From UBA3102 sp964413055 (GTDB taxonomy: Bacteria; Bacillota; Desulfotomaculia; Desulfotomaculales; Pelotomaculaceae): DNA of 64,000 bases. This document shows, piece after piece, positions 8,832-17,540 of the stretch (position 1 is the stretch's first letter; the number at the start of each line of letters is the position of its first letter). The notes under the pieces were generated by a model that did not search any database, was not told where the DNA came from, and was given only the letters and a program-made list of their open reading frames with translations. The position numbers were made by a program, and so were the translations under genes. The stretch spans positions 248,001-312,000 of the forward strand of contig CAYPRB010000001.1 of assembly GCA_964413055.1 (NCBI GenBank), in the 5' to 3' direction.

Positions 8832-9319
8832 GTTTTCTGGTTCTATATGTCGCTTAGTAATAAATATTTCATTTAAAAGATAGGGGACAGCATATGAATT
8901 GGTTGTCGGGATACAAGTAGAAGCTGGTTAACCATCCAGAGGACGCGGTAAAGATTGTTAAACCGGATGATTTGCAATATTAATTAAGTAGCCGGAATTA
9001 CGGAGATAATAGAAGTTGATCCTGCCGGGGAACACTTTATTTATAATAGCTGGTAGTTAAGCAGTTGAGAGCGCAAGTTAAATGATCAGGGATTGTTTTC
9101 GTATATACCCGTTATTTACTATGAGATGTCCGCATATTAGCGGAAATGACTTGGTGTGGACGAGCAATATTTGAACACTTGGGGCGATTTTTAACACGAA
9201 AATTTTCTGACAGTATTCAGGAGCAGGAAGTTCTCTATTGGATATGTTTTTTAATAGAATTATGGCTTATAATAGGGTTGTACGCTTAAAAGAAATTTGG
9301 AGGAGGTGTAAGTACAAAA
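8832..9319 (+). other. Intergenic region with decayed coding sequence
   Basis: This 490-base gap before xdhC contains no intact gene. Besides the CoA-transferase relic (8894-8983), a 19-codon open stretch at 8997-9056 reads ITEIIEVDPAGEHFIYNSW and stops at TAG; I do not recognise its source. The last 30 bases hold the strong SD GGAGGAGGTG for xdhC. Confidence 0.5.
8894..8983 (+). pseudogene. Relic of an acetyl-CoA hydrolase/transferase N-terminus
   Basis: From ATG 8894 the frame reads MNWLSGYK, a TAG stop, then KLVNHPEDAVKIVKPDD and soon TAA. This matches the usual start of the acetate/4-hydroxybutyrate CoA-transferase family (MNWxxxYxxKLVsaeEAVkvVKpGD). Nothing after that resembles the family, so only about 29 codons of a destroyed gene remain. 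The identification is from the motif only. Confidence 0.45.
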
Positions 9320-10465
9320 ATGAAAAATTTTTACCATACAGAAGCAACTATAGTAACAGTTATAGCCGTAGAGAACTTGCCTGACAATTTGCTCGGACGG
9401 AAGCGAATTTTTACCCCGGAAGGAACGGGGAAGCAAGGAGACTTAAAAGTACCCTGGCTGGAAGCACAAATAGCCGAAAAAATCCGGCAAAACCATGCCC
9501 GCGGGAACTTCGAAGTAATCAATCTGACCAATCCGGGTCAGACGGAACAAAATGCCACCGTAATGATCGATCCGCAGCAATCTTCACACGAACTGGTTCT
9601 GCTGGGTGGGGGGCATATCGCCCGGCCCCTGGTAACAATCGGGCGGATGCTCGGATACCGGGTGACCGTAATCGACGACCGGCCGGAATTCGCATCCGCC
9701 GAACGGCATACCGAAGCCCACCGGATCATTTGCTGTAGCTTTGACGACCTGGAAAAAAATCTGACCCTGGGGCCGGAAAGCAGTGTCATAATTATAACCA
9801 GAGGACACAAGCACGATCTGGACTGCCTGCGCAAAACCATTAAATACCCACTGGCCTACCTGGGCATGGTTGGTAGCAGAAGAAAAATCGGCATGGCCAG
9901 ACAAAAACTAATTGCAGAAAACGTTGACTTCGAAAAAATCGACCAGGTACACATGCCGTTAGGTTTGGACATAGGAGCGCAGACCCCGGAAGAAATCGCC
10001 GTAAGCATTGCCGCCGAAATGATCAAAGTTCGACGCGGCGGAAACACTAACTCCCTGAAAAACAGTCCTACTAAAACAACCGACAAACACAAAACCGAAG
10101 TACCAACTGTCACCGACCGGGAAGCCTTGCAAAAAGCATTAGAGGCCGCGCAACAAAACTTCCCGGCAGCACTGGCAACCATCACTAGAACCAGCGGCTC
10201 TACTCCCCGTAAAGCTGGCGCCCGTATGCTAATTTACCCGGACGGCCGCACCCTGGGAACTATAGGCGGCGGCACCGGTGAATCCCAGGTCAGCCGGGCG
10301 GCCCTAAAAGTAATTGAACAAAAAATACCGTACCTGCACCAAACCAATCTGAACCACGACCTGGCAGCCGAAGACGGTATGGTCTGCGGCGGAATAATGG
10401 AAGTATTCATCGAACCGGTAAACACCTACAACCAAATTATCCAAGGTGGTGTAACCCATGACTAA
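9320..10465 (+). CDS. xdhC: XdhC/CoxI-family Mo-hydroxylase maturation protein, duplicated-domain form
   Basis: 381 residues. XdhC proteins bind molybdenum cofactor and help insert its terminal sulfur (or selenium) ligand into xanthine-dehydrogenase-type enzymes. Here a short, Cys-poor N-terminal segment (1-90) leads into a Rossmann domain (LVLLGGGHIARPL near 93, LGMVGSRRKI near 183). After a lysine-rich linker comes a full XdhC N-terminal-type domain with TSGSTPRKAGA near 292 and the cofactor-binding GMVCGG near 360. The usual order is reversed or one domain is duplicated. The start ATG follows GGAGGAGGTG. The next gene, yqeB, overlaps by 8 bases, so the two are cotranscribed. Confidence 0.88.
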   Translation: MKNFYHTEATIVTVIAVENLPDNLLGRKRIFTPEGTGKQGDLKVPWLEAQIAEKIRQNHARGNFEVINLTNPGQTEQNATVMIDPQQSSHELVLLGGGHIARPLVTIGRMLGYRVTVIDDRPEFASAERHTEAHRIICCSFDDLEKNLTLGPESSVIIITRGHKHDLDCLRKTIKYPLAYLGMVGSRRKIGMARQKLIAENVDFEKIDQVHMPLGLDIGAQTPEEIAVSIAAEMIKVRRGGNTNSLKNSPTKTTDKHKTEVPTVTDREALQKALEAAQQNFPAALATITRTSGSTPRKAGARMLIYPDGRTLGTIGGGTGESQVSRAALKVIEQKIPYLHQTNLNHDLAAEDGMVCGGIMEVFIEPVNTYNQIIQGGVTHD

Positions 10466-11258
10466 AAATCGAACCACAGCAATCATAAAAGGCGCCGGGG
10501 ACCTCGCCACAGGAGTCGCCTACCGGCTGAACAAATGCGGTTTGAACACAATCATGACCGAAATTAACCAGCCACTGGTAGTCAGAAGAGCCGTATCCTT
10601 TGCCGAAGCAGTATACGAAGGCAAAATCAAAGTAGAAGACACAGAAGCCCGCCTGGCCGAATCGGTGGAACATGCTCTGGAACTGTTGAATGATGGTATT
10701 ATTCCGGTACTGATCGACCCCGAAGCCAAAGTAGTGCAGCAATTACATCCTGAAATAGTAGTGGACGGTAAAATGACCAAACGCCATACGGATACCACCA
10801 TAAACGAAGCCCCGCTGGTAATAGGCCTGGGGCCGGGTTTCACCGCCGGTCGGGATGTGCACGCGGTAATTGAAACCTGTCGTGGGCACCACCTGGGCCG
10901 GGTGATCTACAACGGTAGTGCCATACCGGATACCCGCACCCCGGGAGCAGTCGACGGCTACGCCCTGGAAAGGTTATTGCGGGCGCCGGCGTCCGGGAAG
11001 ATGCTGCCGCACCGGTCGATAGGGGACCAGGTCCAAAAAGGGGACGTAGTGGCTTCAATAGCAGATACCCCGGTCCGGGCGGAAATAACGGGTGTGATCA
11101 GAGGTATGCTCAAAGAAGGCATCCAAGTATCCCGGGGAACCAAGATTGGCGATATCGATCCGCGTCCGGACGCGGAATATGACACCATTTCTGAAAAAGC
11201 CCTGGCGGTTGGCGGCGGGGTTTTAGAGGCGGTGTTTCACCACCTTGCACAGGCGTGA
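10458..11258 (+). CDS. yqeB: Selenium-dependent Mo-hydroxylase maturation protein YqeB (EF2563 family)
   Basis: 266 residues with an N-terminal nucleotide-binding-like GAGDLATGVAYRLNKCG and the family's conserved GLGPGFTAGRDVHAVIET and RTPGAVDGYALERLLRAP. YqeB is found with XdhC, YqeC and MocA in organisms that make molybdenum hydroxylases carrying labile selenium; its reaction is unknown. It overlaps xdhC by 8 bases. Its TGA stop (11256-11258) lies inside a copy of the dispersed palindrome, so the last residues (LAQA) abut that repeat. Confidence in the family is high, in a selenium role moderate. Confidence 0.88.
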   Translation: MTKNRTTAIIKGAGDLATGVAYRLNKCGLNTIMTEINQPLVVRRAVSFAEAVYEGKIKVEDTEARLAESVEHALELLNDGIIPVLIDPEAKVVQQLHPEIVVDGKMTKRHTDTTINEAPLVIGLGPGFTAGRDVHAVIETCRGHHLGRVIYNGSAIPDTRTPGAVDGYALERLLRAPASGKMLPHRSIGDQVQKGDVVASIADTPVRAEITGVIRGMLKEGIQVSRGTKIGDIDPRPDAEYDTISEKALAVGGGVLEAVFHHLAQA

Positions 11259-11282
11259 CACGGGGACGGTTCTTTTGTTACG
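11254..11282 (+). repeat. Dispersed REP-like palindrome, copy 2
   Basis: The same 29-base unit as at 8803, with one change (TTGTTACG instead of TTGTCACG). It supplies the stop codon of yqeB. Confidence 0.9.
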
Positions 11283-11283
11283 A

Positions 11284-11312
11284 CGTGACACGGGGACGGT
11301 TCTTTTGTCACG
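11284..11312 (+). repeat. Dispersed REP-like palindrome, copy 3
   Basis: An exact unit one base after copy 2, in the same orientation, forming a tandem pair. Confidence 0.9.
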
Positions 11313-11428
11313 ATAAAAACGTAATGAAAACGAAAATGGGGCGGCCGTTAATGAAACACGGTCGTCTTGTGTCTTGTGTATGGCTAAGTTTTATGCAACT
11401 GAAAAATAGAAGGTAGAAGGTGTTTACA

Positions 11429-11662
11429 TTGTCTTGGAAGATTAATATTTATGAGGAGCTCTGCACCGGGTGCCGAATTTGCCAGATGATTTGTTCCTGG
11501 GCCAATGAAGGTGAATTTAATCCAGCAAAATCTTTGATAAAAATAGAGAATAAAAACGAGCTGGGAGCCCATTTTAGCATTAGATATGAACCTGGTTGTA
11601 CTGAATGCGGTCTGTGCGCTGCCTATTGCACCAGTAAAGCATTGGTAAAGGAAAAGAGGTAA
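11429..11662 (+). CDS. 2x[4Fe-4S] ferredoxin associated with AOR
   Basis: 77 residues with two complete CxxCxxCxxxC motifs, CTGCRICQMIC and CTECGLCAAYC, typical of a small ferredoxin-type electron carrier. I prefer TTG 11429, 8 bases after AGAAGG; GTG 11420 overlaps that SD. It lies 6 bases before the AOR gene, so it is likely the dedicated electron partner of that oxidoreductase. Because the AOR frame is broken its present role is uncertain. Confidence 0.85.
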   Translation: MSWKINIYEELCTGCRICQMICSWANEGEFNPAKSLIKIENKNELGAHFSIRYEPGCTECGLCAAYCTSKALVKEKR

Positions 11663-11668
11663 GCAGGT

Positions 11669-13514
11669 ATGTTTAAGATCATAAAAATTGATTTAAGCAG
11701 CAAAAAAATAAATCTTGAAGACGCGACAAAACTTCACCGGGATTATCTAGGAGGGCTGGGTGTAAATACGAAACTGCTGGTAGACCTTACACCACCGGAG
11801 GTAGACCCATTGGGACCGGAAAATAACCTGATCTTCGGCGTGGGTACGTTTGTCGGGACTCTGCTGCCTACTGCCGCACGCACTGAACTTACTTCCAAGT
11901 CCCCTCTGAGCAACCGGTTTGGTACCAGTAACAGCGGAGGACTTTGGGGGGCGGCATTAAAATTTGCGGGTTATAGTCATGTTGTAGTGACCGGTATGAG
12001 TTCCACCCCGGTTTATATCACGATAAATAATGACCAAATAAACATTGAAAATGCCACACACCTTTGGGGTTTAAATGCCTGTGCAACTGTAGAACGGATA
12101 AAGTGGGAGAAAGGAAGCGATTATCAAGTTGCCGGTATTGGTCCGGCGGGAGAAAAACTTGTTCGTTTTGCCTCGGTGCAGAATAATTACCATGGTGCGT
12201 GGGGCCGGACCGGATTGGGGGCGGTAATGGGCAGTAAAAATTTAAAAGCTGTCGCCGTTCGTGGAACGGGTAAAGTGCGGGTAGCTAACCGCCGCAGTTT
12301 CGCCGGAATTATGAACGAAGCTTTTAAAAAGGTCATTAACGATGGCACTTTCGGTTACACTAAACGTTACGGTAGCATAGTGGTTGCCGACCCGTACAAC
12401 AAAACCGGTGCTCTTCCCGGGCATAATTTTTACCCGTGGATATTTTGACGACTGGGTGGATACGAGGGGCCGGAGAGTTTTTGAAAAAAAATATAAAGAA
12501 AAGGACCTGGCTTGTTTTTCTTGCCCGGTTGCCTGTGCCCACTGGACAAATGTAAGGGACGGAAAATACAGGGGCTATGAAAATAAAGGCCTGGAAGTAA
12601 GTTTTGTTTTAGAATTCGGCGCCAAGCTGGGAATTAAAGAAATTGCCGAAATCTTAAAATGCGCGGAAGTATGTAATCTATACGGTATGGATGTCATTTC
12701 CGCCTCCGGTGCAGTAGCCTTTGCCATTGAAGCGAATCAAAACGGGTTACTTGGTAAATTCGGCGCGGAAGTACCCGGCACATGGGGTGATTTTCCGGGT
12801 ATTATTAAGCTTTTAGAATATATTGGGCAAAGAAAAGGCATTGGGGACGTACTGGCTGAAGGTGTAAAGAATGCCTCTTTAAACATTCCCGGTAGTGAGC
12901 GCTATGCCATGCACATTAAAGGAGTAGAGATACCGGTACGGGATCCCAGGGGAAAATGGGATGTATGGATGTTAGGATATCTTACCAACACCAGAAGCGG
13001 GGATCATCTACGTACCAGGTCACCGGTGGATAATTTATTAGGCCGGGTGCGCGATTGTTTTGAAGAAGAAATTGCTGTGACAGAAAACATAATCAGCAAT
13101 TTGGATATGCCTGAAAATTTAAAAGAAGCAATATTCGGTGCGCCCCCCTATAAAGTTGATATTTCCTTGATGGCAAAATATGCCGAAGACTTGATTACCA
13201 TTATTAATTCGGTCGGCCTGTGCATCAGACCGCCCGTCCATAGATCGCTGGGCGCCGATTTTTACGCGCGGGCGTTGACAGCGTTAACCGGTTACCCTAA
13301 TACCGAACACGAAGTTTTGGCGGCCGCTTCAAAAATCTGGGATCTCCAGCATGAATTTAATGTGCGCGCGGGTGAGAAAAAAGCTGAATATGTTTTCCCG
13401 GACCGTTTTTACGAGGAAGCCCTGCCGGTTAAGTCAGGAACCAACCCCCCGTTGTCACGTGAATTTATTAACAGGGTAGTGCAACGTTACTTTACGGCCC
13501 GCGATTGGAAATAG
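11669..13514 (+). pseudogene. aor: Tungsten/molybdenum aldehyde:ferredoxin oxidoreductase (AOR), frameshifted
   Basis: Frame 1 runs from ATG 11669 to TGA 12448 and a second frame carries on to 13514. Joined, they give about 614 residues, normal for AOR, which oxidises aldehydes to acids with ferredoxin, or the reverse, at a tungstopterin. The first part has the pterin-binding region (RTELTSKSPLSNRFGTSNSG). The second has the [4Fe-4S] ligands CFSCPVAC and a distal Cys in NSVGLCIRP. The break is a T5 run at 12427-12431; one T fewer restores HNFTRGYFDDW. The partial copy at 17079 has the same T5, so a sequencing error is less likely. It is paired with an upstream ferredoxin. Confidence 0.88.
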
Positions 13515-13517
13515 AAC

Positions 13518-13895
13518 GTGGAAAAAATGAAAAACGTGACAAAAGAACCGTCCCCGTGTCACGCCCGCGTGAAAAAAGGAAATGCACTTTCCTTAATAAG
13601 CAGAATAAGAGAAAAAGCAAACAGATTTATTATTAGGGAATTAGAAAATCATGGAATTAAAGGGATCGTTCCTTCTCTTGTAAAGTATGATTTTGTCGAA
13701 AGAGAAAAAAGTTGCACGGACAGCAGGGTGACCTATATAAAATTAACCAATAAAGGATTAGAACTGAGACCAATTTTTGAAGATATTTCAAAAAAGATCA
13801 ATGCACTGCTTTATGGTGGTTTTACTGACGAAGAACCAGAAATTTTCGAAACGTTATTGCATAAAGTAAATTCACAACTGGATAAGAAAAAATGA
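13518..13895 (+). pseudogene. MarR-family regulator with internal deletion of the DNA-binding helices
   Basis: The 125-codon ORF begins inside a dispersed palindrome (its residues VTKEPSPCHA are translated repeat). It then shows the MarR N-terminal helix (LISRIREKANRFIIRELENH) and the C-terminal wing and dimer region (VEREKSCTDSRVTYIKLTNK, then TNKGLELRPIFEDISKKINA). The 35 or so residues normally between GIKGIVPS and LVKYDFVERE, which carry the recognition helix, are missing in frame. It therefore should not bind DNA. Similar MarR genes often sit beside PNPOx-ferredoxin genes like the next one. Confidence 0.75.
13535..13563 (-). repeat. Dispersed REP-like palindrome, copy 4 (inverted)
   Basis: The exact 29-base unit in reverse orientation, 20 bases after the AOR stop. 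It replaces whatever once preceded the MarR coding sequence. Confidence 0.9.
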
Positions 13896-13924
13896 ATCTC
13901 GTTAGTTATAGATTCATTTTTTTT
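13886..13924 (+). terminator. Rho-independent terminator after the MarR remnant
   Basis: AATGAATCT (13891-13899) pairs with AGATTCATT (13910-13918), extended by flanking A and T runs, and is followed by six more T. It overlaps the MarR stop codon. Confidence 0.85.
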
Positions 13925-13983
13925 AAACATATAGTTAGATGTCAAATAAAATGCGTAACACGGATCAGGGGGATGTATAAATC

Positions 13984-14664
13984 ATGACAATTGAAGAAAT
14001 TTACCAAATATTTGATGAGATAGGATGTTTAACATTTGCCACAATTGATGGTGATTATCCGGAAACCAGGATCGCCCATTTGTTTGCATGGGATGAAGAG
14101 GGATTATATTTTCGGACTATGACGGTAAAACCATTTTACATACAATTGAAAGAAACCGGAAAGTTATCCATATGCGGCATGTCGGCATCTCCGCATGTAG
14201 AAATAGGAGAAGATGGTCTGCCGAACTTTGAACCGGGATATACCATAAAAGCAACTGGCAATGTGAAAGAAATATCATTTGAAGAACTGAAGGAAAAAGC
14301 AAGTAAGAAACCAGTTTTTCAATTAGGAATAAAAGACACCATCAAATATCCGGATACGGTTACATTTTGCATCTATAGTTTTAAGGGTGATTATTACAAT
14401 TATGATTATGATTGTAATAGCCGTGACCACAAGATCATAAGAAAACATTTTAATTTTGGAAATTTTCCTGACCGGTTTAAAGGATTGATGATTGATGCAA
14501 AAAGATGTATCAAATGTGGTAAATGTGAAGAAAAATGTCAATCAATTAATTTTAAAGCAGTATACCAAACTGAAGAGGGGTATGCAATTGATGTAGATAA
14601 ATGTGATGTTTGTGGAAGTTGTTTGAAGGTATGCCCTGCAAATGCAATAGAGTCTTATTGTTAG
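13984..14664 (+). CDS. Pyridoxamine 5'-phosphate oxidase-like / 2x[4Fe-4S] ferredoxin fusion
   Basis: 226 residues. The first 140 form a split-barrel flavin-binding domain of the PNPOx type (FATIDGDYPETRIAHLFAW, then EEGLYFRTMTVKPFY). The C-terminus, from about 172, is a two-cluster ferredoxin with CIKCGKCEEKC and CDVCGSCLKVCP. Such fusions are probably flavin reductases fed by ferredoxin in anaerobes; the substrate is unknown. It has its own SD (CAGGGGGATG) and is preceded by a terminator, so it has its own promoter. The adjacent MarR remnant may once have regulated it. Confidence 0.85.
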   Translation: MTIEEIYQIFDEIGCLTFATIDGDYPETRIAHLFAWDEEGLYFRTMTVKPFYIQLKETGKLSICGMSASPHVEIGEDGLPNFEPGYTIKATGNVKEISFEELKEKASKKPVFQLGIKDTIKYPDTVTFCIYSFKGDYYNYDYDCNSRDHKIIRKHFNFGNFPDRFKGLMIDAKRCIKCGKCEEKCQSINFKAVYQTEEGYAIDVDKCDVCGSCLKVCPANAIESYC

Positions 14665-14733
14665 AAAATTTAATGGGTGATTTAGAATAAAAATTTTAAC
14701 CTCTGTATATGAGAGATAGGGGAGATATTTTCA

Positions 14734-15540
14734 GTGAGGAAGTCGATTTATATAATTATAATCTTTATTTGTGCTGTTTTTATTGTATGCGGATGTGGAC
14801 AAGAAGAATCAAATGAACTTATTGTCGGTATGGAGCTTGCGTACCCTCCTTTTGAAACAAAGGACGAGTACGGTAAACCAACCGGTGTAAGTGTTGATTT
14901 TGCAAAAGCTTTCGGCGATTATGCCGGCAGGCCTGTAAAAATTGAAAATATCGGTTGGGATGGACTGATCCCGGCGCTGCAGACCGGCAAGGTCGATATG
15001 GTAATTTCCTCCATGACGATAACGGAAGAGAGAGTTGAAAAGATAGACTTCTCCAAGCCATACGCAAAATCTCTTCTGGCACTGCTTGTAAACAGCAGGT
15101 CAAACGTCAGCAAGGCAGAGGACCTGAACCGGGAAGGGAAAACAGTTGCTGTGAAGACCGGTTCAACCGGGCAAACCTATGCCGAAAAGAATCTTACAAA
15201 GGCTAAAATCGTACCATTTCCAGACGAAAGTGCCTGTGTTACAGAGGTTTCACAGGGAAAAGCAGATGCCTTCATATATGATCAGCTAACAATTTACAGG
15301 AATAATAAGAAAAATCCGGATACTACAAAAGCGGTTTTCATACCCTTCCAGGGTGTAGAATACTGGGGTGTAGGCGTAAAGAAAGGCAACCAGGAACTAC
15401 TGGAGCAAATAAACGCATTTGTTGATATCTTCTATGCCCAAAATGGTTTTGATGCAATTACTGAAAAATACCTGAAAGAGGAAAAGAAAGCCTTTGATAA
15501 GAACGGCTTTGAGTGGTTCTTTTCAAATTTGAATAAATAA
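14734..15540 (+). CDS. Polar amino-acid ABC transporter, substrate-binding lipoprotein
   Basis: 268 residues. A hydrophobic signal ends in a lipobox (VCGC near 19-22), so the protein is a membrane-anchored lipoprotein. The mature part is a family-3 solute-binding protein: MELAYPPFETKDEYGKPTG, GWDGLIPALQTGKVDMVISS and MTITEERVEKIDFSKPY are typical of GlnH/HisJ-type binding proteins. GTG start at 14734 behind GGGGAG. It is first of three genes (binding protein, permease, ATPase). The exact amino acid is not readable. Confidence 0.92.
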   Translation: MRKSIYIIIIFICAVFIVCGCGQEESNELIVGMELAYPPFETKDEYGKPTGVSVDFAKAFGDYAGRPVKIENIGWDGLIPALQTGKVDMVISSMTITEERVEKIDFSKPYAKSLLALLVNSRSNVSKAEDLNREGKTVAVKTGSTGQTYAEKNLTKAKIVPFPDESACVTEVSQGKADAFIYDQLTIYRNNKKNPDTTKAVFIPFQGVEYWGVGVKKGNQELLEQINAFVDIFYAQNGFDAITEKYLKEEKKAFDKNGFEWFFSNLNK

Positions 15541-15550
15541 GAGGGAAACC

Positions 15551-16336
15551 ATGCCAATTTACAGGCTTTTTATCAGAAGCATCGATAACGAAGCGACTTT
15601 TCTCCAGAAAGCTTTTAATATCATAATCGCAGTGGTTCTTTTCATGTTGTTTTTTCTTTTTTCGCTCAAGCGCCTGGGAATGGAGTTTGATTTCAGCTTC
15701 CTGTGGTCATTCCGGTACAGGTTGGCTCAAGGCTTTGCCGCTACCGTGGCGCTAAGTCTGGCAAGCCTTGTGGTGAGCCTGTTTCTGGGTTTTTTAGCTG
15801 CCCTTGCGAATAATGTACGGATTTTAGCTGTTTCTTATTTTTCCAAAGCATATGTACAGTTTTTCAGGGGTACGCCTATGATCATGCAGGTTTACCTGTT
15901 TTTCTATATCATTGGTACCGCATGGGGTGTGGACAACAGGTTTTTAGCCGGGGTCCTGATCCTTTCCATCTTTGAAGGAGCATATATTTCTGAAATAATA
16001 AGAGGAGGCATTGATTCAATCGAACGTACCCAGCTGGAGGCCGCCAAGGCGGTTGGCCTAAAAAGCGGACAGACGATGCGCCTGATAGTCCTGCCGCAGA
16101 TCATAAAACGTACCCTGCCTTCCCTTGCCGGACAATTTGCCTCTATAATCAAAGATTCCTCGCTGCTGTCTCTGATTTCGGTTATTGAGCTGACCCAGAC
16201 CATCAGAGAAATCAGCGCCTCAAATTTTGCTATTTTTGAAAGCTACATCTTCCTGGGCCTTTTGTACCTGTCACTGACTTTTCCGATCTCAATGTATACA
16301 CGGTATCTAGAAAGCAGATTCAGCTATGAGAATTGA
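15551..16336 (+). CDS. Amino-acid ABC transporter, permease
   Basis: 261 residues with about five membrane helices and the HisM/GlnP family EAA loop (EAAKAVGLKSGQTMRLIVLP). The segment YVQFFRGTPMIMQVYLFFY is also characteristic. An N-terminal extension of about 50 residues contains one extra hydrophobic segment. The start ATG 15551 follows AAGAGGGAAA, 10 bases after the binding-protein gene; its end overlaps the ATPase by 11 bases. Confidence 0.93.
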   Translation: MPIYRLFIRSIDNEATFLQKAFNIIIAVVLFMLFFLFSLKRLGMEFDFSFLWSFRYRLAQGFAATVALSLASLVVSLFLGFLAALANNVRILAVSYFSKAYVQFFRGTPMIMQVYLFFYIIGTAWGVDNRFLAGVLILSIFEGAYISEIIRGGIDSIERTQLEAAKAVGLKSGQTMRLIVLPQIIKRTLPSLAGQFASIIKDSSLLSLISVIELTQTIREISASNFAIFESYIFLGLLYLSLTFPISMYTRYLESRFSYEN

Positions 16337-17063
16337 ACTTGCAGGTGTGTCTAAAACTTTTTCAGACGGGGGCAAGGCGCTGGATGGTATTACTTACAGG
16401 GAAGATTTCAATGCCCTGGCCATCATCGGGCCGTCCGGGGGAGGAAAATCCACCCTGTTAAGAATCCTCGGAGGGCTTATAGCGCCGACATCCGGTGAAG
16501 TGGCTTTTGATGGGAATAAAGTCAGCTATGATGAAAAGCATTTGATCCAGTATCGCCGGAAAATCGGCTTTGTGTTCCAGTCCAAGGGCCTGTTTAATCA
16601 CCTTACCGCCAGACAGAATATCATTTTGCCGCTGGTAAATGTCCACGGGTACACAAAAACCAGTGCGGGAACAGCCGCGGACAATTTGCTCGACAGATTC
16701 GGACTATCCGGGAGCAGGTACAAATTTCCTCATGAGCTTTCCGGCGGCCAGCAGCAGAGAGTTGCCATCGCCAGGGCTGTCGCGGTAAAACCAAAGCTGC
16801 TTTTGCTTGACGAACCGACAAGCGCCCTGGATCCGGAGCTCACCAGTGAAGTCCTCGATATATTAAACGAACTTAGAAACGATGGATTGAACATTATTCT
16901 TGTAACCCACGAAATGGGTTTCGCCAAAAAGGCCTGCGACAAGTTGATGTTTATTGCAAACGGCAGGTTAGCGGAGTGTGGTGACAGTGAAAAGCTTTTC
17001 ACCTGGCCCGAAACAGTGGAGCTTGCCGGGTTTTTAAGTAAAGTGCTGGAATGGGATGTTTAA
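16326..17063 (+). CDS. Amino-acid ABC transporter, ATP-binding protein
   Basis: 245 residues with Walker A GPSGGGKST near 38, signature LSGGQQQRVAIARA near 139, Walker B LLLLDEPTSALDP near 160 and the switch His in LVTHEMGFA. It powers uptake with the two preceding genes. The partial AOR copy begins only 16 bases after its stop, so the transcript has no obvious terminator of its own. Confidence 0.94.
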   Translation: MRIELAGVSKTFSDGGKALDGITYREDFNALAIIGPSGGGKSTLLRILGGLIAPTSGEVAFDGNKVSYDEKHLIQYRRKIGFVFQSKGLFNHLTARQNIILPLVNVHGYTKTSAGTAADNLLDRFGLSGSRYKFPHELSGGQQQRVAIARAVAVKPKLLLLDEPTSALDPELTSEVLDILNELRNDGLNIILVTHEMGFAKKACDKLMFIANGRLAECGDSEKLFTWPETVELAGFLSKVLEWDV

Positions 17064-17078
17064 TAAAATAAAAAACCA

Positions 17079-17511
17079 TTCGTGGAACGGGTAAAGTGCG
17101 GGTAGCTAACCGCCGCAGTTTCGCCGGAATTATGAACGAAGCTTTTAAAAAGGTCATTAACGATGGCACTTTCGGTTACACTAAACGTTACGGTAGCATA
17201 GTGGTTGCCGACCCGTACAACAAAACCGGTGCTCTTCCCGGGCATAATTTTTACCCGTGGATATTTTGACGACTGGGTGGATACGAGGGGCCGGAGAGTT
17301 TTTGAAAAAAAATATAAAGAAAAGGACCTGGCTTGTTTTTCTTGCCCGGTTGCCTGTGCCCACTGGACAAATGTAAGGGACGGAAAATACAGGGGCTATG
17401 AAAATAAAGGCCTGGAAGTAAGTTTTGTTTTAGAATTCGGCGCCAAGCTGGGAATTAAAGAAATTGCTTTACGGCCCGCGATGGGAAATAGAACGTGGAA
17501 AAAACGAAAAA
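17079..17511 (+). pseudogene. Partial second copy of the AOR gene with internal deletion
   Basis: Bases 17079-17467 repeat 12258-12646 at a constant offset of 4821, including the T5 frameshift (17248-17252). At 17468 the sequence jumps to the copy of 13491 onward (offset 3977) and continues through the AOR stop into the palindrome. So 844 bases are missing inside the copy. Only two substitutions were noticed near the end (CGATTGG/CGATGGG and AAATGAA/AACGAA). The two copies bracket the PNPOx-ferredoxin gene and the amino-acid ABC transporter in direct orientation. Confidence 0.93.
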
Positions 17512-17540
17512 CGTGACAAAAGAACCGTCCCCGTGTCACG
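17512..17540 (-). repeat. Dispersed REP-like palindrome, copy 5 (inverted)
   Basis: Exact unit, duplicated together with the AOR 3' end (its counterpart is copy 4 at 13535). Confidence 0.9.

Noticed and set aside
8894..8983. In-frame TAG read as pyrrolysine
   Set aside because: A second stop (TAA) follows after 20 codons and the rest of the gene is missing, so this is decay. No pyl genes are in the window.
12427..12448. Programmed frameshifting in AOR
   Set aside because: A T5 run alone is weak, no stimulatory hairpin or SD-like element was seen nearby, and AOR genes are not known to need recoding. Plain mutation is simpler.
11669..17540. The AOR copies as ends of a composite transposon
   Set aside because: No transposase, terminal inverted repeats or target-site duplication was found; a simple partial duplication explains it.
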